Part shown: piece by piece, positions 1 to 13,124 of the stretch
Layout of the letters: each line of letters opens with the position of its first letter
How positions within the stretch are numbered: position 1 is the first letter of the stretch
Assembly (NCBI RefSeq): GCF_004342605.1
Contig: NZ_SLZL01000006.1
Coordinates: 186,001 to 250,000, forward strand
Length of the DNA: 64,000 bases
Direction of reading: 5' to 3'
From: Caulobacter sp. BK020
GTDB lineage: Bacteria; Pseudomonadota; Alphaproteobacteria; Caulobacterales; Caulobacteraceae
Translations under genes and position numbers: made by a program
The notes under the pieces: generated by a model
What the model saw: the letters and a program-made list of their open reading frames with translations, nothing else
The model's database searches: none
What the model was told of the DNA's origin: nothing

Positions 1-2
1 CC

Positions 3-101
3 GTGCCGACGGTCGAGGCGCCGGCCGCGGACACGGCGCCCGAGCAACCAGCGCCTCCGCCCGCCAAGAAGAAGAAAAAACCGTTCTACAAGGTCTGGTA
101 G
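3..101 (+). CDS. C-terminal end of an unidentified protein (partial)
   Basis: An open frame runs in from the left edge and stops at TAG 99-101. The visible 32 residues are a Pro/Ala-rich stretch, then five lysines, then the ending PFYKVW. A low-complexity linker with a basic aromatic tail could belong to many envelope or ribosome-associated proteins. The body of the gene lies outside the window, so no function is proposed. The following 170 bases before the next gene contain no clear gene. Confidence 0.6.
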   Translation: MPTVEAPAADTAPEQPAPPPAKKKKKPFYKVW

Positions 102-271
102 CCGGCTTGACCAGCCTCGACCGCCAGAGAGCCATGGAAGCCTTCAGCGGCCGGAACTTGCGGCCGATGTTTTCGGAAAGAGCTTTCGGCGCCGCTGAAA
201 TATGATCGCCGGCTGTCGGGAGTCGTCGATCCGGCCCGTCCTCGCTCCAGGACCAGCAAGAGGAGGAAGCC

Positions 272-904
272 ATGAGGGACCTGATCCTGAAGATGACCAT
301 GTCGGTCGACGGTTTCGTCAGCGACCTGGAGGGCGCCAACCGGTGGATGTTCGGCGCCCACCCGGAGCCCAAGGCCTGGGGCGTGGACTATATCTGGGAC
401 GCCAGCCTGCACATCATGGGCGGCCGCAGCTTCCAGACCATGGCCCCCTACTGGCAAACCTCCGCCGACCCGTTCGCCGCGCCGATGAACCAGATTCCCA
501 AGGCGGTCTTCTCGCGCCAGGGACCGGCGATCCTGGAGACCGCGACCACGACGGCCGCGCTCGACGTCGCCCGGGCTCGGGCGGGGGCCGAACAAGCCGT
601 GGCGCTGCAGCCCGGCGCGGAGAGCTGGGCCCAGGCCTATGTGGCGAGCGGCGACCTGGCGGAGGAGATCGCGGCCCTGAAGGCCCAGGACGGCAAGCCG
701 ATCATCGCCCACGGCGGCGCCAGCTTCGCCCGCAGCCTGGTCGCCCAAGGGCTGGTCGACCAGTTCGCCCTGCTCGTCGCCCCGATGGCGCTGGGCAAGG
801 GCCGGCCGCTATTCTCCGACCTGGCCGCGCCGAGGCCTCTGAAGCTGATCAGTTCGAAAGCGTTCCCCGGCGGCGCGGTGGCGCAGATCTACCGGCCGGT
901 GTGA
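272..904 (+). CDS. Dihydrofolate reductase family protein (RibD C-terminal-like)
   Basis: A 210-residue protein of the DHFR/RibD-C superfamily, which are NAD(P)H-dependent reductases. The N-terminus carries the family pattern KMTMSVDGF, followed by GGRSFQTM (about residue 50) and a late AHGGASFARSL segment that fits the nucleotide-binding loop. The length is normal for stand-alone members of the family. The start ATG is preceded by GAGGAGGAAGCC, a strong ribosome binding site. Stand-alone members of this family rarely act as folate enzymes, and the substrate cannot be deduced here. It ends 3 bases before the convergent tgt gene. Confidence 0.85.
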   Translation: MRDLILKMTMSVDGFVSDLEGANRWMFGAHPEPKAWGVDYIWDASLHIMGGRSFQTMAPYWQTSADPFAAPMNQIPKAVFSRQGPAILETATTTAALDVARARAGAEQAVALQPGAESWAQAYVASGDLAEEIAALKAQDGKPIIAHGGASFARSLVAQGLVDQFALLVAPMALGKGRPLFSDLAAPRPLKLISSKAFPGGAVAQIYRPV

Positions 905-907
905 TCC

Positions 908-2023
908 TTATGCGCCCTGCTGCCGCGCCGCGAAGTCCCGCCGGAACTGTTCGAACCGGCCCTCGGCGATCGCGTTTCGCATGGCCGCCGTCAGGGCCTG
1001 GAAGAAGGCGATGTTGTGCCAGGAGAGCAGCACCTGGCCCAGGATCTCCTCGGCCTTGAACAGGTGGCGCAGATAGGCCTTGGAATAGTCGCGGCTGGCC
1101 GGGCAGTCGCTAGTGGGATCCAGCGGATCCTCATCCTCGGCGTAGCGGGCGTTCTTGATGTTGATCGCCCCGTCCCAGGTCCAGGCCTGGCCGTGGCGCC
1201 CCGAGCGGGTAGGCAGCACGCAGTCGAACATGTCGACGCCCCGCCAGACCGCCTCGACTAGGTCGATCGGCTTGCCTACGCCCATCAGGTAGCGCGGCCG
1301 GTCGGCCGGCAGCATGGCCGGGGCGTAGTCCAGCACCTCGCACATCGCCTCATGCCCCTCGCCGACGGCGAGGCCGCCCAGGGCGTAGCCGTCGAAGCCG
1401 ATCTCCTGCAGCCGATCCGACGACTCCTGGCGCAGGTTGCGGAAGGTCGAGCCCTGCTGGATGCCGAACAGGGCCTGGGTGTCGCGGGTCCCGAACGCGG
1501 CCTTCGAGCGCTTGCCCCAGCGGGCCGACAGCTCCATGCCCTGGCGCGCCCTGGCCTCCTCGGCCGGCCAGGCCACGCACTCGTCCAGCTGCATGACGAT
1601 GTCGCTGCCCAGCAGGTCGGCCTGGATCTCCATCGACCGCTCGGGGCTCAGCACGTGCTTGGAGCCGTCGATGTGGCTGGAGAAGGTGACGGCCTCCTCG
1701 GTGACCTTGCTGATCCCCGACAGGCTCATCACCTGGAAGCCGCCGCTGTCGGTCAGGATCGGCCTGTCCCAGCGCATGAACCTGTGAAGACCGCCCAGGC
1801 GCTTCACCCGCTCGGCCGTCGGCCGCAGCATCAGGTGGTAGGTGTTGCCCAGGATAATGTCGGCGCCCGTGGCCTTGACCTGGTCGACGGTCATCGCCTT
1901 GACCGTCGCCGCCGTGCCCACCGGCATGAAGGCCGGCGTGCGGATGTCGCCGCGCGGCGTCTTCAGCACGCCCGTGCGCGCCGCGCCGTCGGTGGCTTTG
2001 ATCTCGAAGGGAAAGGCGACCAT
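908..2023 (-). CDS. tgt: Queuine/preQ1 tRNA-guanine transglycosylase
   Basis: Exchanges guanine-34 of GUN-anticodon tRNAs for the queuosine precursor preQ1. The 371-residue protein has the catalytic DSGGFQ motif (about residue 92), the substrate loop GLAVGEG and the nucleophile region [12 protein letters not shown]. In the usual zinc site, a Cys-X-Cys-X2-Cys pattern plus a later His, this protein reads SDCPAS, so only the middle Cys remains (nucleotides 1094-1111). Its ATG overlaps the queA stop by one base (TGATG), which implies translational coupling. Identification is secure; whether zinc is still bound is open. Confidence 0.97.
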   Translation of the reverse strand: MVAFPFEIKATDGAARTGVLKTPRGDIRTPAFMPVGTAATVKAMTVDQVKATGADIILGNTYHLMLRPTAERVKRLGGLHRFMRWDRPILTDSGGFQVMSLSGISKVTEEAVTFSSHIDGSKHVLSPERSMEIQADLLGSDIVMQLDECVAWPAEEARARQGMELSARWGKRSKAAFGTRDTQALFGIQQGSTFRNLRQESSDRLQEIGFDGYALGGLAVGEGHEAMCEVLDYAPAMLPADRPRYLMGVGKPIDLVEAVWRGVDMFDCVLPTRSGRHGQAWTWDGAINIKNARYAEDEDPLDPTSDCPASRDYSKAYLRHLFKAEEILGQVLLSWHNIAFFQALTAAMRNAIAEGRFEQFRRDFAARQQGA

Positions 2024-3141
2024 CAGGCTTGCTCAGGATCGGCGCGGAACAGCAGGGATCCGTCGCCATAGGAATAGAAGCGATAGCCGGTGGCGATCGC
2101 GTGCGCGTAGGCCGCCTTCATCGTCGCCTGGCCGGCGAAGGCGCTGACCAGCATGAACAGGGTCGACTTGGGCAGGTGGAAATTGGTCATCAGCACGTCG
2201 GCGGCGCGGAAGCGGTAGCCGGGGGTGATGAAGATCGCCGTCTCGTCGGCGAACGGCTTGATCACCCCGTCCTGGCCCGTGGCGCTTTCGAGCAGGCGCA
2301 GGCTCGTGGTGCCGACGCAGACGACCCGGCCGCCAGCGGCGCGGACCGCGTTCAGGGCGTCGGCGACCGCGGCGGGAACCTCGCCGAACTCGGCGTGCAT
2401 CCGGTGCTCGGCGATGACGTCGGTCTTGACCGGCAGGAAGGTGCCCGCGCCGACGTGCAGGGTGACGAAGTGCAGGGACACGCCTCGCGCCTTCAGCCGC
2501 TCCATCAGGTCGGGGGTGAAGTGCAGGCCGGCGGTCGGGGCGGCCACCGAGCCGTCCTCGCGGGCGTAGACGGTCTGGTAATCGGCGCGGTCGCGATCGT
2601 CCTCGGCCCGCTTGGCGGCGATATAGGGCGGCAGCGGCATCTCGCCGTGGGCGGCCACGGCCAGATCCAGGTCGACGCCGGCGAAGTCGAAGGCCAGCTC
2701 GATCTCGCCGCCCTCGTGCTTGGCGGCCACGGTGGCGTCCAGCAGGCCGGCCAGGCCGGCGCGGTCTGCATCGTGACCGAACGCGATGCGGTCGCCGACC
2801 TTCAGCCGCTTGCCTGGACGCATGAAGGCGATCCAGCGATCGGGCGCCACCCGCCGGTGCAGGGTGGCCTCGACGGCCACCGGCGATCCGTCGCCCCCGC
2901 CGGTCTCGCGACCCGCGCGCAGGCCCATCAGCCGGGCCGGGATCACGCGGGTGTCGTTGAAGACCAGGGCGTCGCCGGGCCGCAGGAAATCCGGCAGCTC
3001 GCGCACGATCCGGTCTTCCAGACCCCCGGCCCCCTGGGCGCCCGGCCTGACCACCAGCAGCCGCGCGGAATCCCGCGGCTCGGCCGGCCGCAGGGCGATC
3101 GCCTCGTCGGGCAGGTGGAAATCGAAGTCGGACAGGCGCAT
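2023..3141 (-). CDS. queA: S-adenosylmethionine:tRNA ribosyltransferase-isomerase
   Basis: Transfers the ribosyl part of SAM to preQ1 in tRNA, giving epoxyqueuosine. This is the step after Tgt, which is encoded immediately downstream. The 372 residues start [16 protein letters not shown], typical of QueA, and contain YQTVYA, the TAGLHFT motif and LHVGAGTF. They end with the [10 protein letters not shown] and FYSYGD segments. Length and motif order match the family. The queA-tgt order and one-base overlap form a compact queuosine operon. The leader before the start (3142-3270) is short and shared with the divergent lipoprotein gene. Confidence 0.97.
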   Translation of the reverse strand: MRLSDFDFHLPDEAIALRPAEPRDSARLLVVRPGAQGAGGLEDRIVRELPDFLRPGDALVFNDTRVIPARLMGLRAGRETGGGDGSPVAVEATLHRRVAPDRWIAFMRPGKRLKVGDRIAFGHDADRAGLAGLLDATVAAKHEGGEIELAFDFAGVDLDLAVAAHGEMPLPPYIAAKRAEDDRDRADYQTVYAREDGSVAAPTAGLHFTPDLMERLKARGVSLHFVTLHVGAGTFLPVKTDVIAEHRMHAEFGEVPAAVADALNAVRAAGGRVVCVGTTSLRLLESATGQDGVIKPFADETAIFITPGYRFRAADVLMTNFHLPKSTLFMLVSAFAGQATMKAAYAHAIATGYRFYSYGDGSLLFRADPEQA

Positions 3142-3270
3142 GGGGCGGCTTCAAGGCCACGGCGGGACGCCAAGGTCAAGCGCCGAGACGCGGCTGGACC
3201 TGGTCAAGCTTCGATGGACAAACCGCCTCTTCGGTCGCCATCCTGCTTCCGACACCTTCAAGGGAGAAAC

Positions 3271-3870
3271 ATGACGGTCACCGATCTCCGCCTGCCGGTC
3301 CTGCTGGCCTGCCTGGCGCTCGCCGCCTGCAAGCCGGCGACCGAGGTCAAGACGCCCGAAGCCGCGCCCGCGCCGTCGACCGCCCCGGCGGCGGCTCCGG
3401 CCGCGCCCGTGACCTTCTCGCACGACCCGAAGCTGGACAGCCGGGGCTTCTACCTCACGGACGCCGTCGTACAGTCCGGCAATCTCAAACTGGCCTCGCT
3501 GAACATCGGCCAAGCCGATGACTTCGCCGATTGGGAGGCGGGCAAGCGCCCAGCGGCCTATGCGCCGATCTTCATGGCGTTCGACGACCTCGCCAGTCCG
3601 ACGGCCGAGGACGAGCTGGGTCGCGCCTATCACACGGTGTCGATCCGGGTGATGCCCACCGCCTATCGCGTGGACGGCCAGGAGGTCAGCTTCCATGGCG
3701 TCGATCCGAACCTTGGCCAGGTGACCTTCACCGGCGCCTTCGATCTCAAGGCGCTGAAGGCCGCCAAGGCCGCCGGGCCCGGCGAACCCAAGCCCGTCCT
3801 GACAGGCGTGCTGCACGTCGGCGACCACCAATTTCGCAATATCGTCTTCCGGTACTTTGGCGGCGATTAA
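3271..3870 (+). CDS. Predicted lipoprotein of unknown function
   Basis: A 199-residue protein beginning MTVTDLRLPVLLACLALAAC. This is a short hydrophobic signal with a lipobox (LALAAC) cleaved before Cys-20, followed by an Ala/Pro-rich linker of about 30 residues. The remainder looks like a small globular periplasmic domain. I recognise no motif that assigns a function. The chosen ATG has AGGGAGAAAC directly upstream and gives the signal peptide; the same frame is open further upstream, but only as antisense to queA. Likely inner- or outer-membrane anchored. Confidence 0.85.
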   Translation: MTVTDLRLPVLLACLALAACKPATEVKTPEAAPAPSTAPAAAPAAPVTFSHDPKLDSRGFYLTDAVVQSGNLKLASLNIGQADDFADWEAGKRPAAYAPIFMAFDDLASPTAEDELGRAYHTVSIRVMPTAYRVDGQEVSFHGVDPNLGQVTFTGAFDLKALKAAKAAGPGEPKPVLTGVLHVGDHQFRNIVFRYFGGD

Positions 3871-3911
3871 GCCCCGCGCGAACGTCATGCGAGCGTGCTA
3901 AGGGCCAGCGG

Positions 3912-4892
3912 ATGCGCCTGATCCTCCACCTCGCCAACCTGTTCCTGCGCGGCACCGCGCTGATGCTGGGCCTGGTCGGCGCGGTCGCAGGCCTGGCTTG
4001 CCTGGGCGGCGCGTTCAGCGACTGGCTCGACGTCCTGACCCACGCCGCCCCGCTATGGATGGCCTGCAGCCTCCTGGGTCTGGCCTTGGCCCTGTTGGCG
4101 TCCCGCGACGACGAGCGGCGGGCGCTGGCGGGCGTTGCGGCCCTGGGGATCGCCGCTCTCGTCGTGCTGATGGCTCCCGAACTGCTGTCGACGCTTCGGC
4201 CGCCCGAGAAACCCGCCAAGGGCGCCGCCACCCTGAAACTGGTTCAGTTCAACCTGTGGGCCGAGAACGACGCGCCGCCGGAAACCGCGGCCTGGATCCT
4301 GAAGCAGAACGCCGACGTGGTGATCACCGAGGAGTCCGGCGGCAACGCCTGGCGCGTTCTGCGCACGCTGAAGACCGCCTATCCGTACAGCACCAAGTGC
4401 TACGCCAAATACGGCTGCGACACCCGAATCCACAGCCGGTGGCCGATCGTCGACGAACATGATTTCTATGGGGACGGCGAAAGCCTCGTCGCGACGCGGG
4501 CGACGCTGCGGGTTCCGGGCGGCGACGTCACGGTGGTAGGCGCCCACTTCGTCTGGCCGATCCCAGCTGGCCGCTGGCAGGCGCAGAGCCGGCTGCTGGC
4601 GAGCAAGATCGCGCCCTTCCCGAAAGACAGCCTGATCGTGACCGGCGACTTCAACGCCACGCCCTGGTCGTGGAGCTTGCGCCGGCAGGACAAGGCCTTG
4701 GGACTGGAGCGTCGCACCCACGCCCTGGCCACCTGGCCGACCGGCCAGTTCATCCGTATCGCCACGGCCCCGTTCCCGGTCCTGCCGATCGACCAGGTCT
4801 ATGCCGGCACGGCCTGGAAGACGGTCAAGGTCGAGCGCGGCCCCAGCCTGGGCTCGGACCATCGGCCGGTGGTGGCGATCTTCACCCGCTGA
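3912..4892 (+). CDS. Membrane-anchored endonuclease/exonuclease/phosphatase family protein
   Basis: A 326-residue protein with three hydrophobic segments in the first 100 residues and a C-terminal EEP (DNase I-like) domain. Family motifs are visible in order: VQFNLWAEN, the metal-binding Glu in ITEESGG, GAHFVWP, the catalytic GDFNATPWS, and the terminal GSDHRPVV. The soluble domain should face the periplasm. Proteins of this architecture (YafD/VanX-like group) have poorly defined substrates, either nucleic acid or phosphoester. It lies 41 bases after the lipoprotein gene in the same direction and may share a transcript. Confidence 0.88.
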   Translation: MRLILHLANLFLRGTALMLGLVGAVAGLACLGGAFSDWLDVLTHAAPLWMACSLLGLALALLASRDDERRALAGVAALGIAALVVLMAPELLSTLRPPEKPAKGAATLKLVQFNLWAENDAPPETAAWILKQNADVVITEESGGNAWRVLRTLKTAYPYSTKCYAKYGCDTRIHSRWPIVDEHDFYGDGESLVATRATLRVPGGDVTVVGAHFVWPIPAGRWQAQSRLLASKIAPFPKDSLIVTGDFNATPWSWSLRRQDKALGLERRTHALATWPTGQFIRIATAPFPVLPIDQVYAGTAWKTVKVERGPSLGSDHRPVVAIFTR

Positions 4893-4915
4893 AGACCGGC
4901 TGGCGAGCGCCCAGC

Positions 4916-4944
4916 AAAAAGGCCCCGGTTTCCCGGGGCCTTTT
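4916..4944. terminator. Bidirectional intrinsic terminator
   Basis: GGCCCCGG, a TTT loop and CCGGGGCC are flanked by AAAAA on the left and TTTT on the right. It lies between the convergent phosphatase-like gene and the first cyclophilin gene, so it can serve both strands. Confidence 0.88.
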
Positions 4945-4964
4945 CCGTTCCGAAGGCGCGGCGC

Positions 4965-5438
<474 letters not shown>

Positions 5439-5546
5439 CCCTTGAGGATTGGAGGAGTCGCAAGGCTTCTAGCCCGCTTTCAGCAAGCGGGAAACCGCCC
5501 GGTTGCATCCCGAACGCGGATCAATTGCTACAGCCAAGCCTAGGGC

Positions 5547-6395
5547 CTAGCGGACGTCGACCGCCAGATCGAGGTCGCAGACCGAGAAATCCGCGCCGCG
5601 AGCCGCGCGCTTGCGGGCGATCTCGCCCTTGAACCAGTAGCTGGCCGGGTCGACAACCCGCACCGTCGGGCGCTCGTTCGCCGGGATGTCGGCCAGCAGC
5701 CGCACCTTGATCATCCGGTCCTGCGGCTTCTCGACCGGCTCGCCGGTCTTGATCGCCCGCACCACGTCCAGCCCGACCAGCACCCGGCCAAAGGCGGTGT
5801 AGCGCTTGTCCAGCGACGGATAGGGCTGGCGCATCAGGAAGAACTGGCTGTTGGCCGAGTCGACGCCCTCGTCCCGAGCCTCGCCGACCACGCCGGGACA
5901 GTAGGTCCCCCAGGCCGAGACCTTCCTGTCCGAGGTCATCTCGGACCAGCTCCAGGCCTGGCTGACCACCGGCAGCGACTTCAGCAGGCCCACCTCGGCG
6001 CCGGCCGGGGCGGCGGCGGCCACGAATGGGGTGGAGGCGTCGCGCCGGAAGGTGAACTCGGCCTTGAGGTTGGGCTTTTTCGTGCCGCCCTCGCCCGTGT
6101 CGTCCGGATCGCCGGTCTGGGCCATGAAGCGGTCGATCACCCGGAAGAAGGTTCGGCCGTCATAGACCCCCTCGCGGGTCAGCTCCTGGAAGCGCGCCAC
6201 GTGGCCGGGAGCGACCTCGGGAATCAGCTCAAGGATCACCCGGCCCTTGCTGGTGTCGATCACCACCACGTCCTCGGCCGCCGGCGTCCGCCAGTCCGCC
6301 GCCTTGGGAGGCGCGACCTTCGGCGCGGCCTGGGCTCCCTCGACCGCGACGAGGCTGGAGAGAACGGCGAGCGAGGCGAGCAGGGTTCGGATCAT
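5547..6395 (-). CDS. Exported cyclophilin-type peptidyl-prolyl isomerase
   Basis: A 282-residue cyclophilin with a cleavable signal peptide (about 23 residues, ending EGAQA), so it should act in the periplasm. The catalytic FFRVIDRFMAQTGDP and the SANSQFFLMR motif are clear. Relative to the cytosolic cyclophilin it has an insertion of roughly 45 residues between the N-terminal half and the SANSQFF motif, and a C-terminal tail of about 50 residues. The start codon directly follows the stop of the upstream paralogue (TAGATG), so the two are co-translated. Confidence 0.93.
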   Translation of the reverse strand: MIRTLLASLAVLSSLVAVEGAQAAPKVAPPKAADWRTPAAEDVVVIDTSKGRVILELIPEVAPGHVARFQELTREGVYDGRTFFRVIDRFMAQTGDPDDTGEGGTKKPNLKAEFTFRRDASTPFVAAAAPAGAEVGLLKSLPVVSQAWSWSEMTSDRKVSAWGTYCPGVVGEARDEGVDSANSQFFLMRQPYPSLDKRYTAFGRVLVGLDVVRAIKTGEPVEKPQDRMIKVRLLADIPANERPTVRVVDPASYWFKGEIARKRAARGADFSVCDLDLAVDVR

Positions 6396-7211
6396 CTATT
6401 TCACCTGCACCGGAACATCGACGTCGCAAGGCCCGAAGGCGCCGCCCATGCTGGCGCGCTTCTTCTCGACCAGGGCCGCGAAGGCCGCCGAGCGGGTGTC
6501 CATCACCTGGATGGTCGGGCGTTGGGCGGCCGGCATGTCGGACAGCACGCGGACGGTCAGCATCTTGTCCTGCGGATCGGGAACCGGCTCGCCGGTCTTG
6601 ATCGCCCGGATCGCCTCGATGCCGGTCAGGGCGCGGCCGAAGGGGGTGTAGGTCTTTTCCAGCGACGGGTAGTGCTGGCGCATGAAGAAGAACTGGCTGT
6701 TGGCGCTGTCGGGGTCGCCTGCCCGGGCCATGCCCAGCACGCCGGGACAGAAGGCGCCCCAGGCGGCCACCTTGCCGTCGGCGGTCATGGCCGCCAGGGC
6801 GCTGTTCTGGCTGTAGACCGGCAGCGCGCCGACGAAACCCATCTCGGTGGTTCCCGACTTGCCGGCCGGCGCGTAGCCGGGACCACGGCGGAACAGGAAC
6901 TCGGCCGCCAGGTTCGGCTGGTCCGAGCCGCCGGTGCCGTCGTTCTTGGGATCGCCGGTCTGGGCCATGAAGCTGTCGATGACCCGGAAGAAGGTCAGAC
7001 CGTCATAGAAATGGGCCTTGGCCAGCTGGCGCACCCGCGCCACGTGGTTGGGCGCGGTCTCGGGCGACAGCTCGACGATGATCCGGCCCTTGTTGGTGTC
7101 GACCACCAGGATGTTCTCAGGATCGGGCGTCCGCCAATCGGAAGCCTGCTGGGCGCTGGCGGCCGAGGCCGCGGTGAGCGCCAGGATGGCGGCGATGGAC
7201 GCAAGCTTCAT
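6396..7211 (-). CDS. Exported cyclophilin-type peptidyl-prolyl isomerase (tandem paralogue)
   Basis: A 271-residue protein with a signal peptide (MKLASIAAILALTAASAASA) and the same cyclophilin plan as the gene downstream. It has FFRVIDSFMAQTGDP, an insertion rich in Gly/Ala, and DSANSQFFFMRQ. The ATG at 7211 is preferred to more upstream codons because it gives a proper signal peptide and has GGGGATCTCC just before it. The two genes are adjacent paralogues and probably a local duplication that has since diverged. Both are expected in the periplasm, as outer-membrane-protein folding helpers. Confidence 0.93.
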   Translation of the reverse strand: MKLASIAAILALTAASAASAQQASDWRTPDPENILVVDTNKGRIIVELSPETAPNHVARVRQLAKAHFYDGLTFFRVIDSFMAQTGDPKNDGTGGSDQPNLAAEFLFRRGPGYAPAGKSGTTEMGFVGALPVYSQNSALAAMTADGKVAAWGAFCPGVLGMARAGDPDSANSQFFFMRQHYPSLEKTYTPFGRALTGIEAIRAIKTGEPVPDPQDKMLTVRVLSDMPAAQRPTIQVMDTRSAAFAALVEKKRASMGGAFGPCDVDVPVQVK

Positions 7212-7421
7212 GGAGATCCCCGATAGAACTGACCCGACGGCGTAGAACGCCGCCGCGCGGACGACAAGTGGCGCTGCGTTAGAGCGGAGAATTCCGGCGA
7301 GTTTCCGGCGCACGACTTGGAGTCTCCGCATGGGTCGTCGCTGTCGCGTTCAACTCGCTGGGTGCGTGATGATGCGTTGCGCCGGTGAGCCTCCCCCCGG
7401 GATTGGGTGGCACCACTCTGT

Positions 7422-9509
7422 CTATTGCGACCAGATGAAGCGCGCGCCGTCGCTGTTGTCCGGCATGGGGCCAGGACTGTCGGCCCGGATATCGCCGGTC
7501 TTCGGATCGATGCGCAGAAAGCGGTTGGTGGCCAATGACATCAGCACCAGTTCGCCCGTCGGCGTTTCAATCCACTGGAAGTTCTGCGCCGCGCCCGACC
7601 GGCCGGCCACGAGCGTCACCGCTCCATCCGCGCCGACCGTGACATAGCGCCCGCCCGATCGCAGGGCGACGCGGCCCAGCCGGCGATCGACGACCTCGAA
7701 CGGCGTCGGAACATCCGCAGCAAGGCCCCAGCGCCCGGCCGCCAGTCCGGTCGTCGCATGGAAAGACGTCAGCTGGATCGGTCGGCCATAGGGGATGGGT
7801 CGCATCAGGCCGTGGGTATGCGGCTGACGGACGTCGATGCTGTCGAAATCGGCGAAACCGCCGTCGGCGCCGGTCGTGTTGTAGTTGAACAATCCGTAGC
7901 GAACGCCCTGGAAGGTGAAGAGCTGGTAGAACAGTTCGACCGCGTCGCCGATCGGGGTGAAGGCGGCGCCGTCGAATGAATAGCTGAAGCGCGCCCGCTC
8001 GGTCAGAAAGTCGCAGTCAGCCCGGAGCCAGACGCGCGTCCCGGTCATCTTCACCCGCACCGACTTGTCGGGGCGCTGGTCATAAAGGACCAGGTCGAGC
8101 CCGTCAGCGCGCCTTTCGACGCCCAAGGTCGCATAGGGCAGATTGAGCAGGCCCAGGCCGGCCGTGTCGCCCGGCTTCAGGTTCGACGCGTCGAGCAGGA
8201 CGGTCGGCGTCGACATCGGCCCGATCGCCCGCTGCGTCAGGGTGTTGCGCGCGTCATAGAACGAGGTCGCCGGCAGGGCGTGAAGCCGCAGGAAGCCCGG
8301 CCGTTCCGACAACGACCACTTGCCGTCGACCGGGACATGGTTCCACTGCCACAGGGGCTGAAGCTGCGGCGCGGAGAAATCGTCGCTGCGCCGGAAGGGC
8401 GTACGCACGGGCTGCGGCGTGGCGGTCTTCGGCTTCACCCAGGTCCGCGGGGTGCGCGTCAGGTTGCCCGGCAAGCCGAAATAGGGCCAGCCGTCCTTCC
8501 AGGTGACCGGGGACAGGCTGAGCAGGCGCCCGACGGAATTGAAATCCATCATCGAAAAGCCCCACCATTCGCCCGCGGGCGTCTGGATGACGCCCCCCTG
8601 GTGCAGCGCCAGGCCATGTTTGGCGGCGGGGTCGGGCTCCGAGAACTTGAACGGCGGCTTGGGCGAACCCGTGCGCCTGCTCGAGGCCATGCCGAAGTCT
8701 TCGTGCAGGCTGATCGCCCGATTGACCTCATACGGCCCCAGCACATGATCCGCCCGCGCCGCCGGCATTCTGAAGCCGCCGGCATATTCGGCGCTGATGA
8801 TGTAGTACTTGCCGTCGATCTTGTAGAAATGGGCGCCCTCGCCCATGCCGGCGTCGTCGGCGAACAGGACGCGTTCGGTGCCCGCAACGATGTCGGTCAG
8901 GTCGTCCGTCAGCTGGGCCAGGCGCATCCCTTGGTGACCCCAGACGACATAGGCCTTGCCGTCGTCGTCGAACAACACGGACAGGTCGTGAAAGCTGCGC
9001 TTCATCGGCGTCCGCGTCCACGGTCCCTTCGGATCGGTGGCCGTGAACATCTGGGTCGTCTGGTGGTTGACGTTCGAGAAGATGTAGAACTTGCCGTCGT
9101 GGTAGCGGAAGGACGGCGCCCAAATACCCTGACCATAGATATTCTGGCCGTCCTCCAGTCGGTAGGCCGGGCCAAGGTCGAGCTTGTCCAGGGCGTAGGC
9201 GACGAATTCCCAGTTCACCAGGTCCTTCGAGCGCAGGATCGGCAGGCCCGGCATGGCGTGCATGGTGGTGCCGGTGAGGTAAAACCAGTCGCCGACGCGG
9301 ATCAGGTCCGGATCTGAGAATTCGTCATAGAACAAGGGGTTGGTGAAGGTGCCGTCGCCATTGTCCGGTGTCCAGGTCGCGGTCGACAAGGCTTTGGACG
9401 CGGCCGGACCGTCCCGATCCTGCGCGGACGCGGGCGCCGCGCTTAGGATCAGCGTCAAGGCCGCCAGCCCGGATAAGACCATGCCGGGCGATTTCGATCC
9501 GAGCCGCAT
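7422..9509 (-). CDS. Secreted glycoside hydrolase family 43 enzyme with fascin-like C-terminus
   Basis: About 695 residues: a signal peptide (to about residue 30, ending PASAQ), a five-blade GH43 propeller starting at DPDLIRVGDWFYL (catalytic base Asp), then a beta-sandwich domain as in GH43 beta-xylosidases. A final part of about 115 residues resembles a fascin/ricin-type beta-trefoil. The predicted activity is release of xylose or arabinose from plant hemicellulose, but the exact substrate is uncertain. The ATG at 9509 has AAGGGGAAG upstream, better than codons further out. It stands alone, with about 200 bases of gene-free DNA on each side. Confidence 0.92.
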   Translation of the reverse strand: MRLGSKSPGMVLSGLAALTLILSAAPASAQDRDGPAASKALSTATWTPDNGDGTFTNPLFYDEFSDPDLIRVGDWFYLTGTTMHAMPGLPILRSKDLVNWEFVAYALDKLDLGPAYRLEDGQNIYGQGIWAPSFRYHDGKFYIFSNVNHQTTQMFTATDPKGPWTRTPMKRSFHDLSVLFDDDGKAYVVWGHQGMRLAQLTDDLTDIVAGTERVLFADDAGMGEGAHFYKIDGKYYIISAEYAGGFRMPAARADHVLGPYEVNRAISLHEDFGMASSRRTGSPKPPFKFSEPDPAAKHGLALHQGGVIQTPAGEWWGFSMMDFNSVGRLLSLSPVTWKDGWPYFGLPGNLTRTPRTWVKPKTATPQPVRTPFRRSDDFSAPQLQPLWQWNHVPVDGKWSLSERPGFLRLHALPATSFYDARNTLTQRAIGPMSTPTVLLDASNLKPGDTAGLGLLNLPYATLGVERRADGLDLVLYDQRPDKSVRVKMTGTRVWLRADCDFLTERARFSYSFDGAAFTPIGDAVELFYQLFTFQGVRYGLFNYNTTGADGGFADFDSIDVRQPHTHGLMRPIPYGRPIQLTSFHATTGLAAGRWGLAADVPTPFEVVDRRLGRVALRSGGRYVTVGADGAVTLVAGRSGAAQNFQWIETPTGELVLMSLATNRFLRIDPKTGDIRADSPGPMPDNSDGARFIWSQ

Positions 9510-9697
9510 GACGCTTCCCCTTTTTCGCCTTGCTACCGCACCTTTGGCGGTGCTCACAAGACGTGGCGTCATTTTTGTCAGACAATTACCGCCACAACCA
9601 GCGCTTAGCTATTTCCAACCGCCAAGCGGACCTGGTTGATCGTCGAGACGGATCCTAGCGGCCCACCGCGCCCGCATGACCCAGCCGCGCCGAGCCC

Positions 9698-10186
<489 letters not shown>

Positions 10187-10233
10187 GCTTTTCCCTCACC
10201 CGGGCTTGAGCCCTGGCCCCTTGATGGGCACGC

Positions 10234-13002
<2,769 letters not shown>

Positions 13003-13124
13003 GGGAATTTTTCGCCGTCAGAATCGAACACGGAACCGTCAAAAACAGTTAGCATTCCCCTCGCCAAGACGCCACCTTCGCGGCCTCGATCCCCCAATCC
13101 CTTGGGCTTTTCCGGGAGTTTCAG

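Noticed and set aside
3142-3270. Upstream extension of the lipoprotein frame
   Set aside because: The frame is open only because it is antisense to queA. The ATG at 3271 gives a lipobox and has a good ribosome binding site.
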